Assembly: GCF_001463885.1 (NCBI RefSeq)
Contig: NZ_BBWQ01000002.1
Coordinates: forward strand, 94,746-158,745
Reading direction: 5' to 3'
Origin: Aureimonas altamirensis
GTDB lineage: Bacteria; Pseudomonadota; Alphaproteobacteria; Rhizobiales; Rhizobiaceae
DNA length: 64,000 bases
The first letter of the stretch is position 1. Every line of letters starts with the position of its first letter. The notes beneath the pieces are model-generated. The model was not told the DNA's origin, did not search any database, and saw nothing but the letters and a program-made list of their open reading frames with translations. Of the stretch, positions 25,001 to 33,267 are shown piece by piece. The translations under genes and the position numbers were made by a program.

Positions 25001-27398
25001 CTTCGCCTGGCGGCCCATGGATATCGAGGCGCGGCAGATGCCGGCGCGTGCCATCGGCCTTGCCTATGCGGCGGTGGACCCGGGGGAAAGGGCGCTGTCG
25101 GTTACTATCGAAGCGCCGCAATCCATGCGTCCGCGCCGGCGGCTGGACGTGCCCGTACAGGTGTCGGGGGTGCGCCCCGGCGAGCGTGCCTTCCTGACGC
25201 TTGCCGCCGTCGATGCGGGTATCCTCAACATTACCGACTTCCAGCCCCCGTCGCCCGGCGACTGGTATTTCGGCCAGCGCCGGCTGGGTGTCGATATCCG
25301 CGATCTCTATAGCCGCCTGATCGACCGCATGCAGGGTGCGCCGGGCTCGGTGCGCTCCGGCGGCGATGCCGGCGCAGATGCCGTCAGCCCGCCTGCGATG
25401 GACGAGCTGGTCTCGCTCTTTTCCGGCGTGGTGCAGTTGGACGGTACCGGCCGCGCCGTGGTGCCGCTGGATATTCCCGACTTCGACGGCGAGTTGAAGC
25501 TGATGGCCATCGCCTGGAGCGACACGGGCGTCGGCCAGGCCGACGCCAGCGTTACGGTGCGCGATCCGGTGGTGGCGCAGATCAGCCGGCCGCTGTTCCT
25601 CGGCCCCGGCGATACGTCGCGCATCGCGCTCGACCTTGCCCATGCCGATGGCCCGGCAGGGGCCGTCCGCTATGCCTTGACCGGCGGCGACGGCGTCCTG
25701 CGGCTGGACGGCGCGGTGGCGGGCACGGTCGAGCTTGCCGAGGGGCAGCGGATACGCCGCCTCGTCCAGATGACCGCCATCGACGAGGGGGAGGCCACCC
25801 TGACGCTCGAGATGACACCGCCGGACGGAGAGGTGCTGACGAAACAGATGCGCGTGGCCGTGCGTTCGCTCAGGCCGGACGTCGTACGGCGCTCCAGCCT
25901 CGAACTGGCCGCCGGCCGCAGCCTGACGCTGGGGCAGGACATCTTCGTCGATCTTGCACCGGATACCGCCTCGGCGACGCTGACCGTGTCGAGCTTCCCC
26001 GGCTTCGACGTCGCGGGTGCGGTACGCGCCCTGGATCTGTATCCCTATGGCTGTACGGAGCAGCTCACCAGCCGCGTGCTGCCGATGCTCTATCTCGACG
26101 AGACGATCCTGTCGGCGGGCCTCGGCGAGCGGCCCGATATCGGCGAGCGCGTCATTAAGGCCATCTCGGGCATTCTGGCCAACCAGGGCTCCTCGGGAAG
26201 CTTCGGCCTCTGGGCGCCGGATTACGGCGATCTGTGGCTCGATTCCTATGTCACGGATTTCCTGTCGCGTGCCGCCGCCAAGGGCCAGCCCGTGCCGGCC
26301 GAAGCGCTGTCGCTGGCGCTCGACAACCTGGCAAACCAGGTTGCCTATCTGCCGGAAAAGCCGGACTGGGCGTCCGCTGCCTATGCCTATTACGTGCTGG
26401 CCCGCAATGGCCGTGCGGCGATCGGCGACCTGCGCTATGTGGCGGACAACCGCATGGACGAGTTCGCCACACCGCTGGCCCGCGCCCAGCTTGCGGCCGC
26501 ACTGGCCCTCTACGGTGACCGGCTCCGTGCCGAGACCGTTTACCGCACGGCAGTTGCGAGCGCACTCGACAGCGATGGCGACCGGTTGGGCCGATCCGAT
26601 TACGGCTCCGCGCTGCGCGATGCGGCCGGCGTCGTGACACTTGGCCTGGAGCAGGACATTCCCGGTACGGATCTGGACCCGCTGGTGCGCAAGGTCGGCA
26701 TGGAGCGGGCAGCCGCGCGCTATACCTCGACGCAGGACGAAGCATGGTCGCTTCTGGCGGCCCATGCCATCGTAACGCGCGACAAATCCGTGCTGGAACT
26801 CGATGGAGAGCGGCGCGAAGGCGCCTATGCCACCCGCTTCGATGCGGCCTCGCTGGCTGCGCCGGCAGCAATCCGCAATGCCGGCGCCAAGGCGCTGACG
26901 GCGGAAATCACCGTGCGCGGCAAGCCGACCGTGGCCCTGCCGGGCGAGAGCGCCGGATATGCCATCGCGCGCAGCGTCTATACGCTGGATGGAGCGCCCG
27001 CATCGCTTGATACCGTTGCGCAGGGCGACCGGCTGGTGGCCGTCATCGAGGTGACGCCCATCGACCGGCAGTCGGCACGCCTGATCGTCGACGATCCGCT
27101 GCCCGCCGGCTTAGAGATCGACAACCCTTCGATCCTGAAGGGCGGGGATGTGGCCGCACTGGATTTCCTGGACCTGACGGACGATGCCGCGCACACGGAG
27201 TTTCGGGCCGACCGGTTCATCGCTTCGGTCGACAAGGATGATGGCGACGTCGCGCCGATGCGCTTTGCCTACATCGTGCGGGCCGTCTCGCCGGGCCGTT
27301 TCCTGCATCCGGCCGCGCTGGTGGAGAACATGTACCAGCCGGAGCGGCGGGCGCGGACAGAGGAGAGCCTTGTCGAAGTCGTCGGTCCGCTGCAATGA
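22047..27398 (+). CDS. yfhM: Bacterial alpha-2-macroglobulin with N-terminal apple domain
   Basis: A 1783-residue secreted alpha-2-macroglobulin, a periplasmic protease trap. A signal peptide of about 25 residues is followed by a PAN/apple-like domain (roughly 30-95) with four Cys in the Ile-Cys-Glu-Thr-Ala-Cys, Arg-Cys-Lys-Ala-Phe and Gly-Trp-Cys-Phe segments. MG-type beta domains follow. The thioester motif Gly-Cys-Thr-Glu-Gln is at residues 1335-1339 inside the alpha/alpha TED domain, so the reactive bond should form. The family traps proteases that breach the outer membrane and acts with PBP1C in wall repair. The ATG at 22047 has GGGGGGAGG upstream. pbpC starts inside its stop codon (ATGA). 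The symbol follows the E. coli name. Confidence 0.93.
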   Translation: MAGFGRLAAKVLLAMLLLVEAASAQPAERRIVPTPDADYFGHDYDILRDVDENICETACLSDNRCKAFTLNRSSGWCFLKEEVGELRQTPGALSGRIVLATIADPNAVAAREKLLPFLPASLIDEARNARLSQDGPSKDASSWLAEARDALNTRPDDWDARQDNASLRRTASISAFVLAEDPAQQAEALDVMATALGEDGEWKPAIAAWRLAVSLNADDAIARRLDEALAAHGFRIVGNSVDNNAATPRICLNFSEDLTPSLSGGDIAGDFLSVDGGDDYPVSASGSQICVEGVKHGQRYRILARAGIPAASGETLPHQAETNIYVRDRDPAAHFAGNAYVLPAGGAVSIPVTSINTDRLKLRLLRIGDRQLARTIGESTFLSQLATYQLDTIAGETGEEVWHGEMDVSGATNAETVTAIPLRDVLAEARPGVYILSAAPANRPREDDAPAQQWFVLTDIGLTTLSGADGLTVSARSLGTAEALEGIDLELVAANNEVLGQARTDAEGRAVFAPGLSAGDGGQRPAVLTASRGDGQDFVFLDMTTAPFDLTDRGVEGRAPAGPMDVFLTPDRGIYRPGDTVNLTMLVRDGEARAVEGAALTLVVTRPDGVEYLRRAVATGDAGGTAQAVDLPAAAMRGGWRMALHIDPERPAIASTSVQVQDFEPQKIDFDLPQPGPIDPQAPPELSFDVRYLFGAPAANLTVEGEIVVSAVRSLPGLSGWLFGLADEESTPGRQALEPIATDEDGRAALSLPVIDVPGTTRPVSAELIVRVTDAGGRPVERRVDVPLISRGSRLAVRPAFDGSVPQGSQASFSVALFGEDGQPVAAPGVNWVLNRVTTDFQWYSTNGRWNFEPIRRVERVADGTLDLAGGDPANLSVPVDWGGYELVVSAPDAVPASLSFNAGWYVAAGSADTPDMARLTLDKPRYSVGEEAVVRIEPRFAGRAEIVVMREGVIGRTVVDVPAGGGEARLPVTAEWGAGAYVTAFAWRPMDIEARQMPARAIGLAYAAVDPGERALSVTIEAPQSMRPRRRLDVPVQVSGVRPGERAFLTLAAVDAGILNITDFQPPSPGDWYFGQRRLGVDIRDLYSRLIDRMQGAPGSVRSGGDAGADAVSPPAMDELVSLFSGVVQLDGTGRAVVPLDIPDFDGELKLMAIAWSDTGVGQADASVTVRDPVVAQISRPLFLGPGDTSRIALDLAHADGPAGAVRYALTGGDGVLRLDGAVAGTVELAEGQRIRRLVQMTAIDEGEATLTLEMTPPDGEVLTKQMRVAVRSLRPDVVRRSSLELAAGRSLTLGQDIFVDLAPDTASATLTVSSFPGFDVAGAVRALDLYPYGCTEQLTSRVLPMLYLDETILSAGLGERPDIGERVIKAISGILANQGSSGSFGLWAPDYGDLWLDSYVTDFLSRAAAKGQPVPAEALSLALDNLANQVAYLPEKPDWASAAYAYYVLARNGRAAIGDLRYVADNRMDEFATPLARAQLAAALALYGDRLRAETVYRTAVASALDSDGDRLGRSDYGSALRDAAGVVTLGLEQDIPGTDLDPLVRKVGMERAAARYTSTQDEAWSLLAAHAIVTRDKSVLELDGERREGAYATRFDAASLAAPAAIRNAGAKALTAEITVRGKPTVALPGESAGYAIARSVYTLDGAPASLDTVAQGDRLVAVIEVTPIDRQSARLIVDDPLPAGLEIDNPSILKGGDVAALDFLDLTDDAAHTEFRADRFIASVDKDDGDVAPMRFAYIVRAVSPGRFLHPAALVENMYQPERRARTEESLVEVVGPLQ

Positions 27399-29542
27399 GG
27401 GTTGGGCGCTGGCTTATCCTGCCGGCGCTGCTGGCCGTTCTTGTCGGGCTTCTGGCCGTATCGGGCCTCGTGCGGCAGGAGGGCGACAGGCGGCTTGCCG
27501 ATTGGCGCGAGCCGCAATTGGGGGCCGTGGCGCTGGACAGGAACGGCGCGTTGCTCCGGGTCTTTCCCGTGGATGCGGGCCGATGGCGCATGGATGTGGC
27601 GCTGGCCGATGTCGACCCGCGCTTTTTAAGCATGCTGCTGGCCTGGGAGGACAGGCGCTTCGAAGGCCATTCCGGCATCGACTGGCTGGCCATCGGCCGT
27701 GCGGCATGGCAGTCGGTGCGGCATGGGCGGATCGTCTCCGGCGGATCGACGCTGACCATGCAGGTGGCGCGCATGGTGCGCGGCCTGCCGACCGGCAGCA
27801 TGACGGCCAAACTGGAACAGGCCGTGGTTGCGCTGGCGCTGGAACGGCGCTTCACCAAGGACGAAATCGCCAGCCTGTATCTGCGCCTGGCGCCCTATGG
27901 TGGGCCGGTGGAAGGGATACGGGCCGCCAGTCTTGCCTGGTTCGGCAAGGAGCCGCGCCGCCTGACGGCAGGTGAGGCCGCGCTTCTGGTGGCGTTGCCG
28001 CAAGCGCCCGAGCGGTTCCGGCCGGACCTTTATCCCGAGCGTGCGGAACGCGCGCGCAACCGTGTCCTGGCGCGGATGGCCGAACTTGAAGTCCTGTCGC
28101 AGGCCGAGGCCGACCGTGCCATGCGCGAGCCGATCCCGCGCCAACGCCGCGCCATGCCGATGATGGCCGCGCATCTGACCGACAGGCTGCGGCGCGACAA
28201 CCCCGGCCGGGTGCTCTATCGCCTGACCATCGATGCCGGGCTGCAGGCGCGCCTGGAAGATTACGCCCGTCGCGAATCCGCCAATCTGCCCGGCACCGCC
28301 GGGCTGGCGCTGATGGTGGGCGACTATCGCACAGGCGAGGTTGTCGCGCAGGTAGGCTCGGCCGACATGTTCGATCGGACGCGCCAGGGTTATGTGGACC
28401 TGACACGGGCGCGCCGCTCTCCCGGATCGACGTTGAAGCCGCTGATCTACGGCCTGGCGTTCGAACGCGGCGTGGCGCACCCGGAAAGTCTGGTGGACGA
28501 CCGTCCCACCAGCTTCGCGGGTTACCGGCCGCAGAATTTCGACCATGGCTACGAGGGCGTGATGACGGTTCGCCGCGCCCTGCAATTGTCGCGCAACCTG
28601 CCCGCCGTGGAGCTGCTGCGCGCCGTCGGGCCGTCGCGGCTTATCCAGCGCATGCGGCGGGCAGGGGCCACGCCGGAGCTGGGCAGCAACAGCCTGCCCG
28701 GGCTGGCCATCGGTCTGGGCGGGCTCGGCATCTCGCTGGAAGATCTCCTGCGCCTGTACGGGGGCCTCGCCAATGGCGGGCTGGCCATGCCGCTGTCGTA
28801 TGAGGAGGGGCCCCGGCAAGGCGGCCACCGCATGCTGTCGCAGGCGGCGGCATGGTATGTGACATCGGTTCTGGCCGGCGCGCCGACGACCGCCAGCGGT
28901 CCGCCGGGCAGCCTCGCCTACAAGACGGGTACGTCCTACGGCTACCGCGACGCCTGGAGCCTCGGCTATGACGGGCGGTATGTGGCAGGCGTCTGGGTGG
29001 GCCGGCCGGACGGCGTGCCCGTTCCCGGCCTTGTGGGGCAGGATGCGGCGCTTCCGCTGTTGAAGGGTGTCTTCTCCAGGCTTGGCGGCGCCGAGCGGTT
29101 GCCCGGGCCGCCACCCGGAATCCTGGCCGCGGGCAATGCCCGGTTGCCGTCTCATATGCGCAAGGTGGGCACTGTGGCCGGGCGGCTTCAGCCCGCCGAC
29201 GCGCCCCAGATCGTCTACCCGCCAGCCGGTGCCCGGATCGAACTTGCCCCCGGCGCCTCCGGTGCGCCATTGGCATTGAAGGTGCGGGGTGGCCGGCCCC
29301 CATTCACCTGGTATGTCGGCGGCCGGCCGGCGCTGTCGGGCGTATTCGGGCGGGAAGCCGCCTATCCGCTGGCGTCAGCCGGCTTTGCCGATATTTCCGT
29401 CGTCGACAGCGAGGGGGTTGCGGCCAGCACCTCCGTCTTCGTCGACCAGCCCGTCGAAACGCAGGCTGACGCGCAGGCCGGGCGCGGCGTCGTCGAGGCG
29501 GACGGTGGCCCGGTGGAGGTCCGCGATAGCGGCCACCATTGA
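27395..29542 (+). CDS. pbpC: Penicillin-binding protein 1C
   Basis: A class A PBP of 715 residues with an N-terminal membrane anchor (about residues 5-25). The glycosyltransferase domain carries Ala-Trp-Glu-Asp-Arg-Arg-Phe with the catalytic Glu near 85 and Gly-Gly-Ser-Thr-Leu-Thr-Met-Gln. The transpeptidase domain has Ser345-Thr-Leu-Lys348 and Lys-Thr-Gly-Thr-Ser, so both halves look active. A BiPBP_C domain (about 600-685) ends the protein. The ATG overlaps the A2M stop by four bases. The last 168 bp run antisense through the end of the histidine kinase gene; the overlapped part covers the end of BiPBP_C and a Gly/Val/Ala-rich tail. Confidence 0.95.
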   Translation: MRVGRWLILPALLAVLVGLLAVSGLVRQEGDRRLADWREPQLGAVALDRNGALLRVFPVDAGRWRMDVALADVDPRFLSMLLAWEDRRFEGHSGIDWLAIGRAAWQSVRHGRIVSGGSTLTMQVARMVRGLPTGSMTAKLEQAVVALALERRFTKDEIASLYLRLAPYGGPVEGIRAASLAWFGKEPRRLTAGEAALLVALPQAPERFRPDLYPERAERARNRVLARMAELEVLSQAEADRAMREPIPRQRRAMPMMAAHLTDRLRRDNPGRVLYRLTIDAGLQARLEDYARRESANLPGTAGLALMVGDYRTGEVVAQVGSADMFDRTRQGYVDLTRARRSPGSTLKPLIYGLAFERGVAHPESLVDDRPTSFAGYRPQNFDHGYEGVMTVRRALQLSRNLPAVELLRAVGPSRLIQRMRRAGATPELGSNSLPGLAIGLGGLGISLEDLLRLYGGLANGGLAMPLSYEEGPRQGGHRMLSQAAAWYVTSVLAGAPTTASGPPGSLAYKTGTSYGYRDAWSLGYDGRYVAGVWVGRPDGVPVPGLVGQDAALPLLKGVFSRLGGAERLPGPPPGILAAGNARLPSHMRKVGTVAGRLQPADAPQIVYPPAGARIELAPGASGAPLALKVRGGRPPFTWYVGGRPALSGVFGREAAYPLASAGFADISVVDSEGVAASTSVFVDQPVETQADAQAGRGVVEADGGPVEVRDSGHH

Positions 29543-30820
29543 CAGGCCAAGCCCGTTGCCCGGTGTGCTGCGGCTGGAGTTCAGGCGGTACAGGCGGCGG
29601 AAGACGTTGCCGCGCTCGGCCTCCGGTATGCCGGGACCGTCATCCTCGATACGCCACAGCACCGGCCCGTCCGCCTGGCCGCGGAGCGTCACGGCGATGC
29701 GGGCCGGCGCGGGCGCATGGTTGATCGCGTTCTCGATCAGATTCGCCATCATCTGCGTGAGAAGGTCCGGATCGCCCGAAACCTGCAGGGCGCTGTCCGT
29801 ATCGAAGGTCAACGTGTGCCCGGCATCGGCCGCGACATCGGCGTAGATGTCGCAGATCCGCGCGGTCAAGGCAGACAGGTCGGTGGTGCGAAACCGCTCG
29901 CGGCGCACGCCGGCTTCCACCTGGGCGATGCGCAGCAGGGCATTGAATGTCTCGATGATCCCGTCGGCCTCGGCAATGGCGCCATCCATCGCGGCATCGA
30001 ACTCGGAAGGCGTCGGCGGATGCGCCTGAAGGCGGTCCAGCCGCTGCCGCAGCCGTGCCAGCGGCGTGCGCAGATCGTGCGCGATGTCGGTGGACACCTG
30101 CCGCAGACTGTCCATCAACCGCTCGATCCGCGCCAGCATGACATTGATATGCTCGGCCAGCCGGTCGATCTCGTCGCCGCGCCGCCTGACGGGCAGCCGC
30201 CCGTCGAAACGCCCCGAGGTGACCTGCCGCGTCAGCGCCAGGATGGCGTTCACCCGGGCGGCCGGCTCCCGGCTCAAGGCGAAACCCGTGACGAGGGCGC
30301 CGATGGCGATGGCGACGCTGCCCACGAGCAGGCAGAACAGGACGATCTCCTGCGTCTCGTGCAGGATATGCGAATTGCGTCCGGCCAGCACCTGATAGGG
30401 GCCCATCGTTTCCCCGAAGCTGAACAGGCGGACTTCGTCGTCGCTGTTCATCGCGGCCGCGTCTTTCAGGTCCTGGTCGGCCTGCACGATGGCGTGCGGC
30501 AGACGCATTTCCTGCCAGCCTTCGTGCCATACGTCCTTCGGGATATTGCCGGCGATCATCCGCCCGTTTTCGGCCAGAAGATAGAAATCGTCGCCGGGCG
30601 CGCCTTCGGCGTGCTCGCTGATGGCCAGCGATAGCTGCGATATGCCGCCGGTGTCGTAGGCCGAGCGCAGCGCCTGCATGTCGTATTGGATCTCGCGCTC
30701 CGAAATGCCGCGAATTTCCTGCGTGGCGACGATATAGACGACGCCCAGGATCATCGAGACGAACAGGGTGAAGATCAGCGCATAGGTTCCGGCAAAGCGG
30801 AAGGCGAGGGTGCGGAACAT
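29375..30820 (-). CDS. Membrane sensor histidine kinase (divergent from eptA)
   Basis: A 481-residue orthodox sensor kinase. Two membrane segments (about 7-30 and 155-178) enclose a periplasmic sensor of some 120 residues rich in acidic residues. HAMP follows, then the HisKA H-box Ile-Ala-His-Asp-Leu-Arg-Thr-Pro-Leu. The ATPase has Asn-Leu-Ile-Glu-Asn-Ala-Ile-Asn-His-Ala, Asp-Asp-Gly-Pro-Gly-Ile-Pro and Gly-Asn-Gly-Leu-Gly-Leu-Ser. It lies six bases behind its response regulator gene. Divergence from eptA suggests it senses envelope stress such as cationic peptides, but that is inference. The end of the ATPase fold and a tail of about 25 residues lie antisense to pbpC. Confidence 0.92.
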   Translation of the reverse strand: MFRTLAFRFAGTYALIFTLFVSMILGVVYIVATQEIRGISEREIQYDMQALRSAYDTGGISQLSLAISEHAEGAPGDDFYLLAENGRMIAGNIPKDVWHEGWQEMRLPHAIVQADQDLKDAAAMNSDDEVRLFSFGETMGPYQVLAGRNSHILHETQEIVLFCLLVGSVAIAIGALVTGFALSREPAARVNAILALTRQVTSGRFDGRLPVRRRGDEIDRLAEHINVMLARIERLMDSLRQVSTDIAHDLRTPLARLRQRLDRLQAHPPTPSEFDAAMDGAIAEADGIIETFNALLRIAQVEAGVRRERFRTTDLSALTARICDIYADVAADAGHTLTFDTDSALQVSGDPDLLTQMMANLIENAINHAPAPARIAVTLRGQADGPVLWRIEDDGPGIPEAERGNVFRRLYRLNSSRSTPGNGLGLSMVAAIADLHRATVRLDDAAPGLRVSLRFDGLVDEDGGAGRNPLAVDDGNIGKAG

Positions 30821-30826
30821 GGGTCG

Positions 30827-31498
30827 TCAGGCTTCCAGTATGTAGCCCGAGCCGCGCACGGTGCGGATGATCTCGTTGCCGAAGGGTTTGTCCACCTTGG
30901 CACGCAGCCGGCTGATATGCGTTTCCACCACATTGGTCTGCGGGTCGAAATGGAAATCCCAGACGCGCTCCAGCAGCATGGTGCGGGTGACGAGGCGCCC
31001 CTTGTTGCGCATCAGATATTCCAGAAGCTGGAACTCGCGCGGCTGCAGGTCCACCGCGACGCCGCCGCGCGTCACGCTGCGCGAAACGAGGTTCATCCGC
31101 AGTTCGCCTGCTTCCAGCACCGTTTCCTCGCGCCGGGCGGGCCCGCGCCGCGTCAGAGCGTTCAGCCGCGCCAGAAGCTCGGAAAAGGCAAAGGGCTTCA
31201 GAAGATAGTCGTCGGCGCCGGCCTCCAGCCCCTCGACCCGGTCGTCGACGCCCCCCAGCGAGGTAAGAAACAGGATCGGCGCATCGCGCCCGGCCGAGCG
31301 CAGGGCGCGCACCAGCGACAACCCGTCCAGGCCCGGCAGCATCCTGTCGACGATCAGGGCATCGTAATCGCGCGTGCAGGCCAGCTCCATGCCGGACAAA
31401 CCGTCCGCCGCCCTGTCCACGCCGTGGCCCGCCTCGGCAAGGCCGGCGCCGATATAGCCGGCGATGCCGGAATCATCCTCGATCAGCAACAGTTTCAT
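30827..31498 (-). CDS. OmpR/PhoB-family response regulator (eptA locus)
   Basis: A 223-residue winged-helix response regulator. The receiver has acidic residues Glu-Asp-Asp near 8, the phospho-acceptor Asp in Leu-Ile-Val-Asp-Arg-Met-Leu-Pro (about residue 51) and Leu-Lys-Pro-Phe (about 102). The C-terminal Trans_reg_C domain contains Arg-Glu-Phe-Gln-Leu-Leu-Glu-Tyr-Leu and ends in Val-Arg-Gly-Ser-Gly-Tyr-Ile-Leu. The ATG at 31498 gives the standard N terminus; ten more codons are open upstream. It likely controls the divergent eptA-dgkA unit through the 119-bp intergenic region, which contains a perfect palindrome. Confidence 0.92.
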   Translation of the reverse strand: MKLLLIEDDSGIAGYIGAGLAEAGHGVDRAADGLSGMELACTRDYDALIVDRMLPGLDGLSLVRALRSAGRDAPILFLTSLGGVDDRVEGLEAGADDYLLKPFAFSELLARLNALTRRGPARREETVLEAGELRMNLVSRSVTRGGVAVDLQPREFQLLEYLMRNKGRLVTRTMLLERVWDFHFDPQTNVVETHISRLRAKVDKPFGNEIIRTVRGSGYILEA

Positions 31499-31527
31499 CC
31501 GCCACTCCCGCACACCCGGCATCGACA

Positions 31528-31547
31528 ACTATACGAAATTGTATAGT
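31528..31547. promoter_or_regulatory. Palindrome between the two-component system and eptA
   Basis: A perfect inverted repeat, ACTATAC-GAAATT-GTATAGT, lies in the AT-poor gap between the response regulator start (31498) and the eptA start (31618). Each arm contains TATAGT read outward on its own strand, a close match to a -10 hexamer, so it could be a pair of overlapping divergent promoters or an operator. No good -35 is found at the expected distance, which would fit an activator-dependent promoter. OmpR-family sites are more often direct repeats, so the binding factor is not clear. Confidence 0.5.
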
Positions 31548-31617
31548 GCCGGCCAGTCGCCCGACATGCGGGCCCGATACTGCCTTCGCCATCCGCAATT
31601 TCGCAGACGGAGGCAGG

Positions 31618-33267
31618 ATGCGTCCTTCCCGACCCGTAATCGGCAGTGTCGCGCTTTCGGCGCTCACCGCCGCCTACATACTTTTCGCAACCAACGCCAC
31701 GTTCTGGGCCAAGGCGTTCGCCTATTTCGGGGAGCATGTCGAAGCCCTTGCCATGTTTGCGGCGGGGCTGTTCGCGCTGTTCCTGGCGGGGCTCACCACC
31801 GTTTCCGTCAAGTATCTGATAAAACCCCTGTTCATCCTGCTCGTGCTGGTCGCCGCTGCGGCCTCCTACTATACCGACACGTTCGGCACGGTGATCGACC
31901 GGCAGATGATCCAGAACATCCTGTTGACGACACCGGGCGAGGCGCGCCACCTCGTCTCCCCCGATATGGCGCTGCATCTTCTTATCTACGGGCTGCTGCC
32001 GGCCGCCTTCATCGCAGCGGTGCGCATCCGGCACAGGCCCTTCCTTTCCAAGGTGCGGCGCAACAGCCTGGTCATTTTCCCCGCGCTTCTTCTGGCAATC
32101 GGCATCGTCTTCGCCAACTACCAGGCCTTCTCCGGCACGTTCCGCGCGCATCGCGACCTGATGGCCAGCCTCAACCCCGTCGCACCCATCGGCGCCGCCG
32201 TCCGATACGCCGACCGCCTGACGCGGGAGCGCAACATCGTCGCCGAGCCGCTCGGGCTCGATGCCCGGCAGTCCGAGCGGGTCGCCAGGTCGCAGAAGCC
32301 GGTCGTCACGGTGTTCGTCGTGGGCGAGACGGCGCGGGCGCAAAACTTCGGCCTGGCCGGCTACGCGCGGGATACGACGCCGGAATTGCGGGCGCTGAAC
32401 GTGGCCAGCTTCAACGACGTATCGAGCTGCGGCACATCGACGGCCGTCTCGGTGCCCTGCATGTTCTCGGTCTATCCAAGGGCCGATTATACGGAGCCGA
32501 AGGCGCTGGCGACGCAGAACCTGACCGACGTCCTGTCCCATGCCGGGCTTTCCGTGGCGTGGTACGACAACGATACCGGCTCCATGCAGGTCGCCGACCG
32601 CATGGCGTACGAGTTTCTGCCCGCAAAGGCCGACGATCGCTACTGCGAGGGCGGCGAATGCCTGGATGATGTCCTCGTCAACCGGCTTGCCGTGGCACTG
32701 GATGGCGTCAAGGGCAACAGCGTGATCGTGCTGCACCAGCTCGGAAGCCACGGGCCGGCCTACTCTGCCCGCTACCCGGCCGCGTTCGAGCGCTTCAAAC
32801 CGGCCTGCCACACAAGCCAGTTCGCCGACTGCACGCGCGAAGAGATCGTCAACGCCTACGACAACACCATTGCCTATACGGATCACATCCTGGCCGAGGC
32901 GATCCGCCTTCTGGACAGGCACCAGGAGCTGGCAACCAACCTCTTCTTCGTTTCCGACCACGGGGAATCACTTGGCGAGAATGGGCTTTTCCTGCATGGC
33001 GCGCCCTATTTCATGGCGCCCGATACGCAGACCCGCGTCCCGATGATCGCGTGGTTTTCGCCGTCCTATGCCGCACTTGTCGGCCTAGACCAGGGCTGCG
33101 TCCGCAACCTTGCCGATGCGCCGCTGTCGCATGACAACGTGTTCCATACCATGCTGGGCCTCTCGGAGGTGGCCACCTCTGCCTATCAGCCGGCGCTCGA
33201 CATGTTTGCCGCGTGCCGGGGCAGGGCCGGCGGTGTGCTCGCGCAACTGCCGGAGCAGCGTTCATGA
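31618..33267 (+). CDS. eptA: Lipid A phosphoethanolamine transferase (EptA/MCR family)
   Basis: A 549-residue inner-membrane enzyme with five N-terminal membrane segments (within about 1-170) and a C-terminal periplasmic sulfatase-like domain. The Zn and nucleophile site is intact: Val-Gly-Glu-Thr-Ala-Arg, then Cys271-Gly-Thr-Ser-Thr275 with Thr275 matching the MCR-1 nucleophile, and Ser-Asp-His-Gly-Glu-Ser near 448. Extra Cys pairs (for example 271 and 281) match the family disulfides. It moves phosphoethanolamine from phosphatidylethanolamine to lipid A, lowering the negative charge and polymyxin binding. GGAGGCAGG precedes the ATG. dgkA overlaps its stop, consistent with recycling of the diacylglycerol product. 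Confidence 0.94.
   Translation: MRPSRPVIGSVALSALTAAYILFATNATFWAKAFAYFGEHVEALAMFAAGLFALFLAGLTTVSVKYLIKPLFILLVLVAAAASYYTDTFGTVIDRQMIQNILLTTPGEARHLVSPDMALHLLIYGLLPAAFIAAVRIRHRPFLSKVRRNSLVIFPALLLAIGIVFANYQAFSGTFRAHRDLMASLNPVAPIGAAVRYADRLTRERNIVAEPLGLDARQSERVARSQKPVVTVFVVGETARAQNFGLAGYARDTTPELRALNVASFNDVSSCGTSTAVSVPCMFSVYPRADYTEPKALATQNLTDVLSHAGLSVAWYDNDTGSMQVADRMAYEFLPAKADDRYCEGGECLDDVLVNRLAVALDGVKGNSVIVLHQLGSHGPAYSARYPAAFERFKPACHTSQFADCTREEIVNAYDNTIAYTDHILAEAIRLLDRHQELATNLFFVSDHGESLGENGLFLHGAPYFMAPDTQTRVPMIAWFSPSYAALVGLDQGCVRNLADAPLSHDNVFHTMLGLSEVATSAYQPALDMFAACRGRAGGVLAQLPEQRS

Noticed and set aside
24471..26765. A 764-codon minus-strand frame inside the alpha-2-macroglobulin gene
   Set aside because: Same shadow effect; no recognisable motif, and the plus strand has a complete, family-typical protein.
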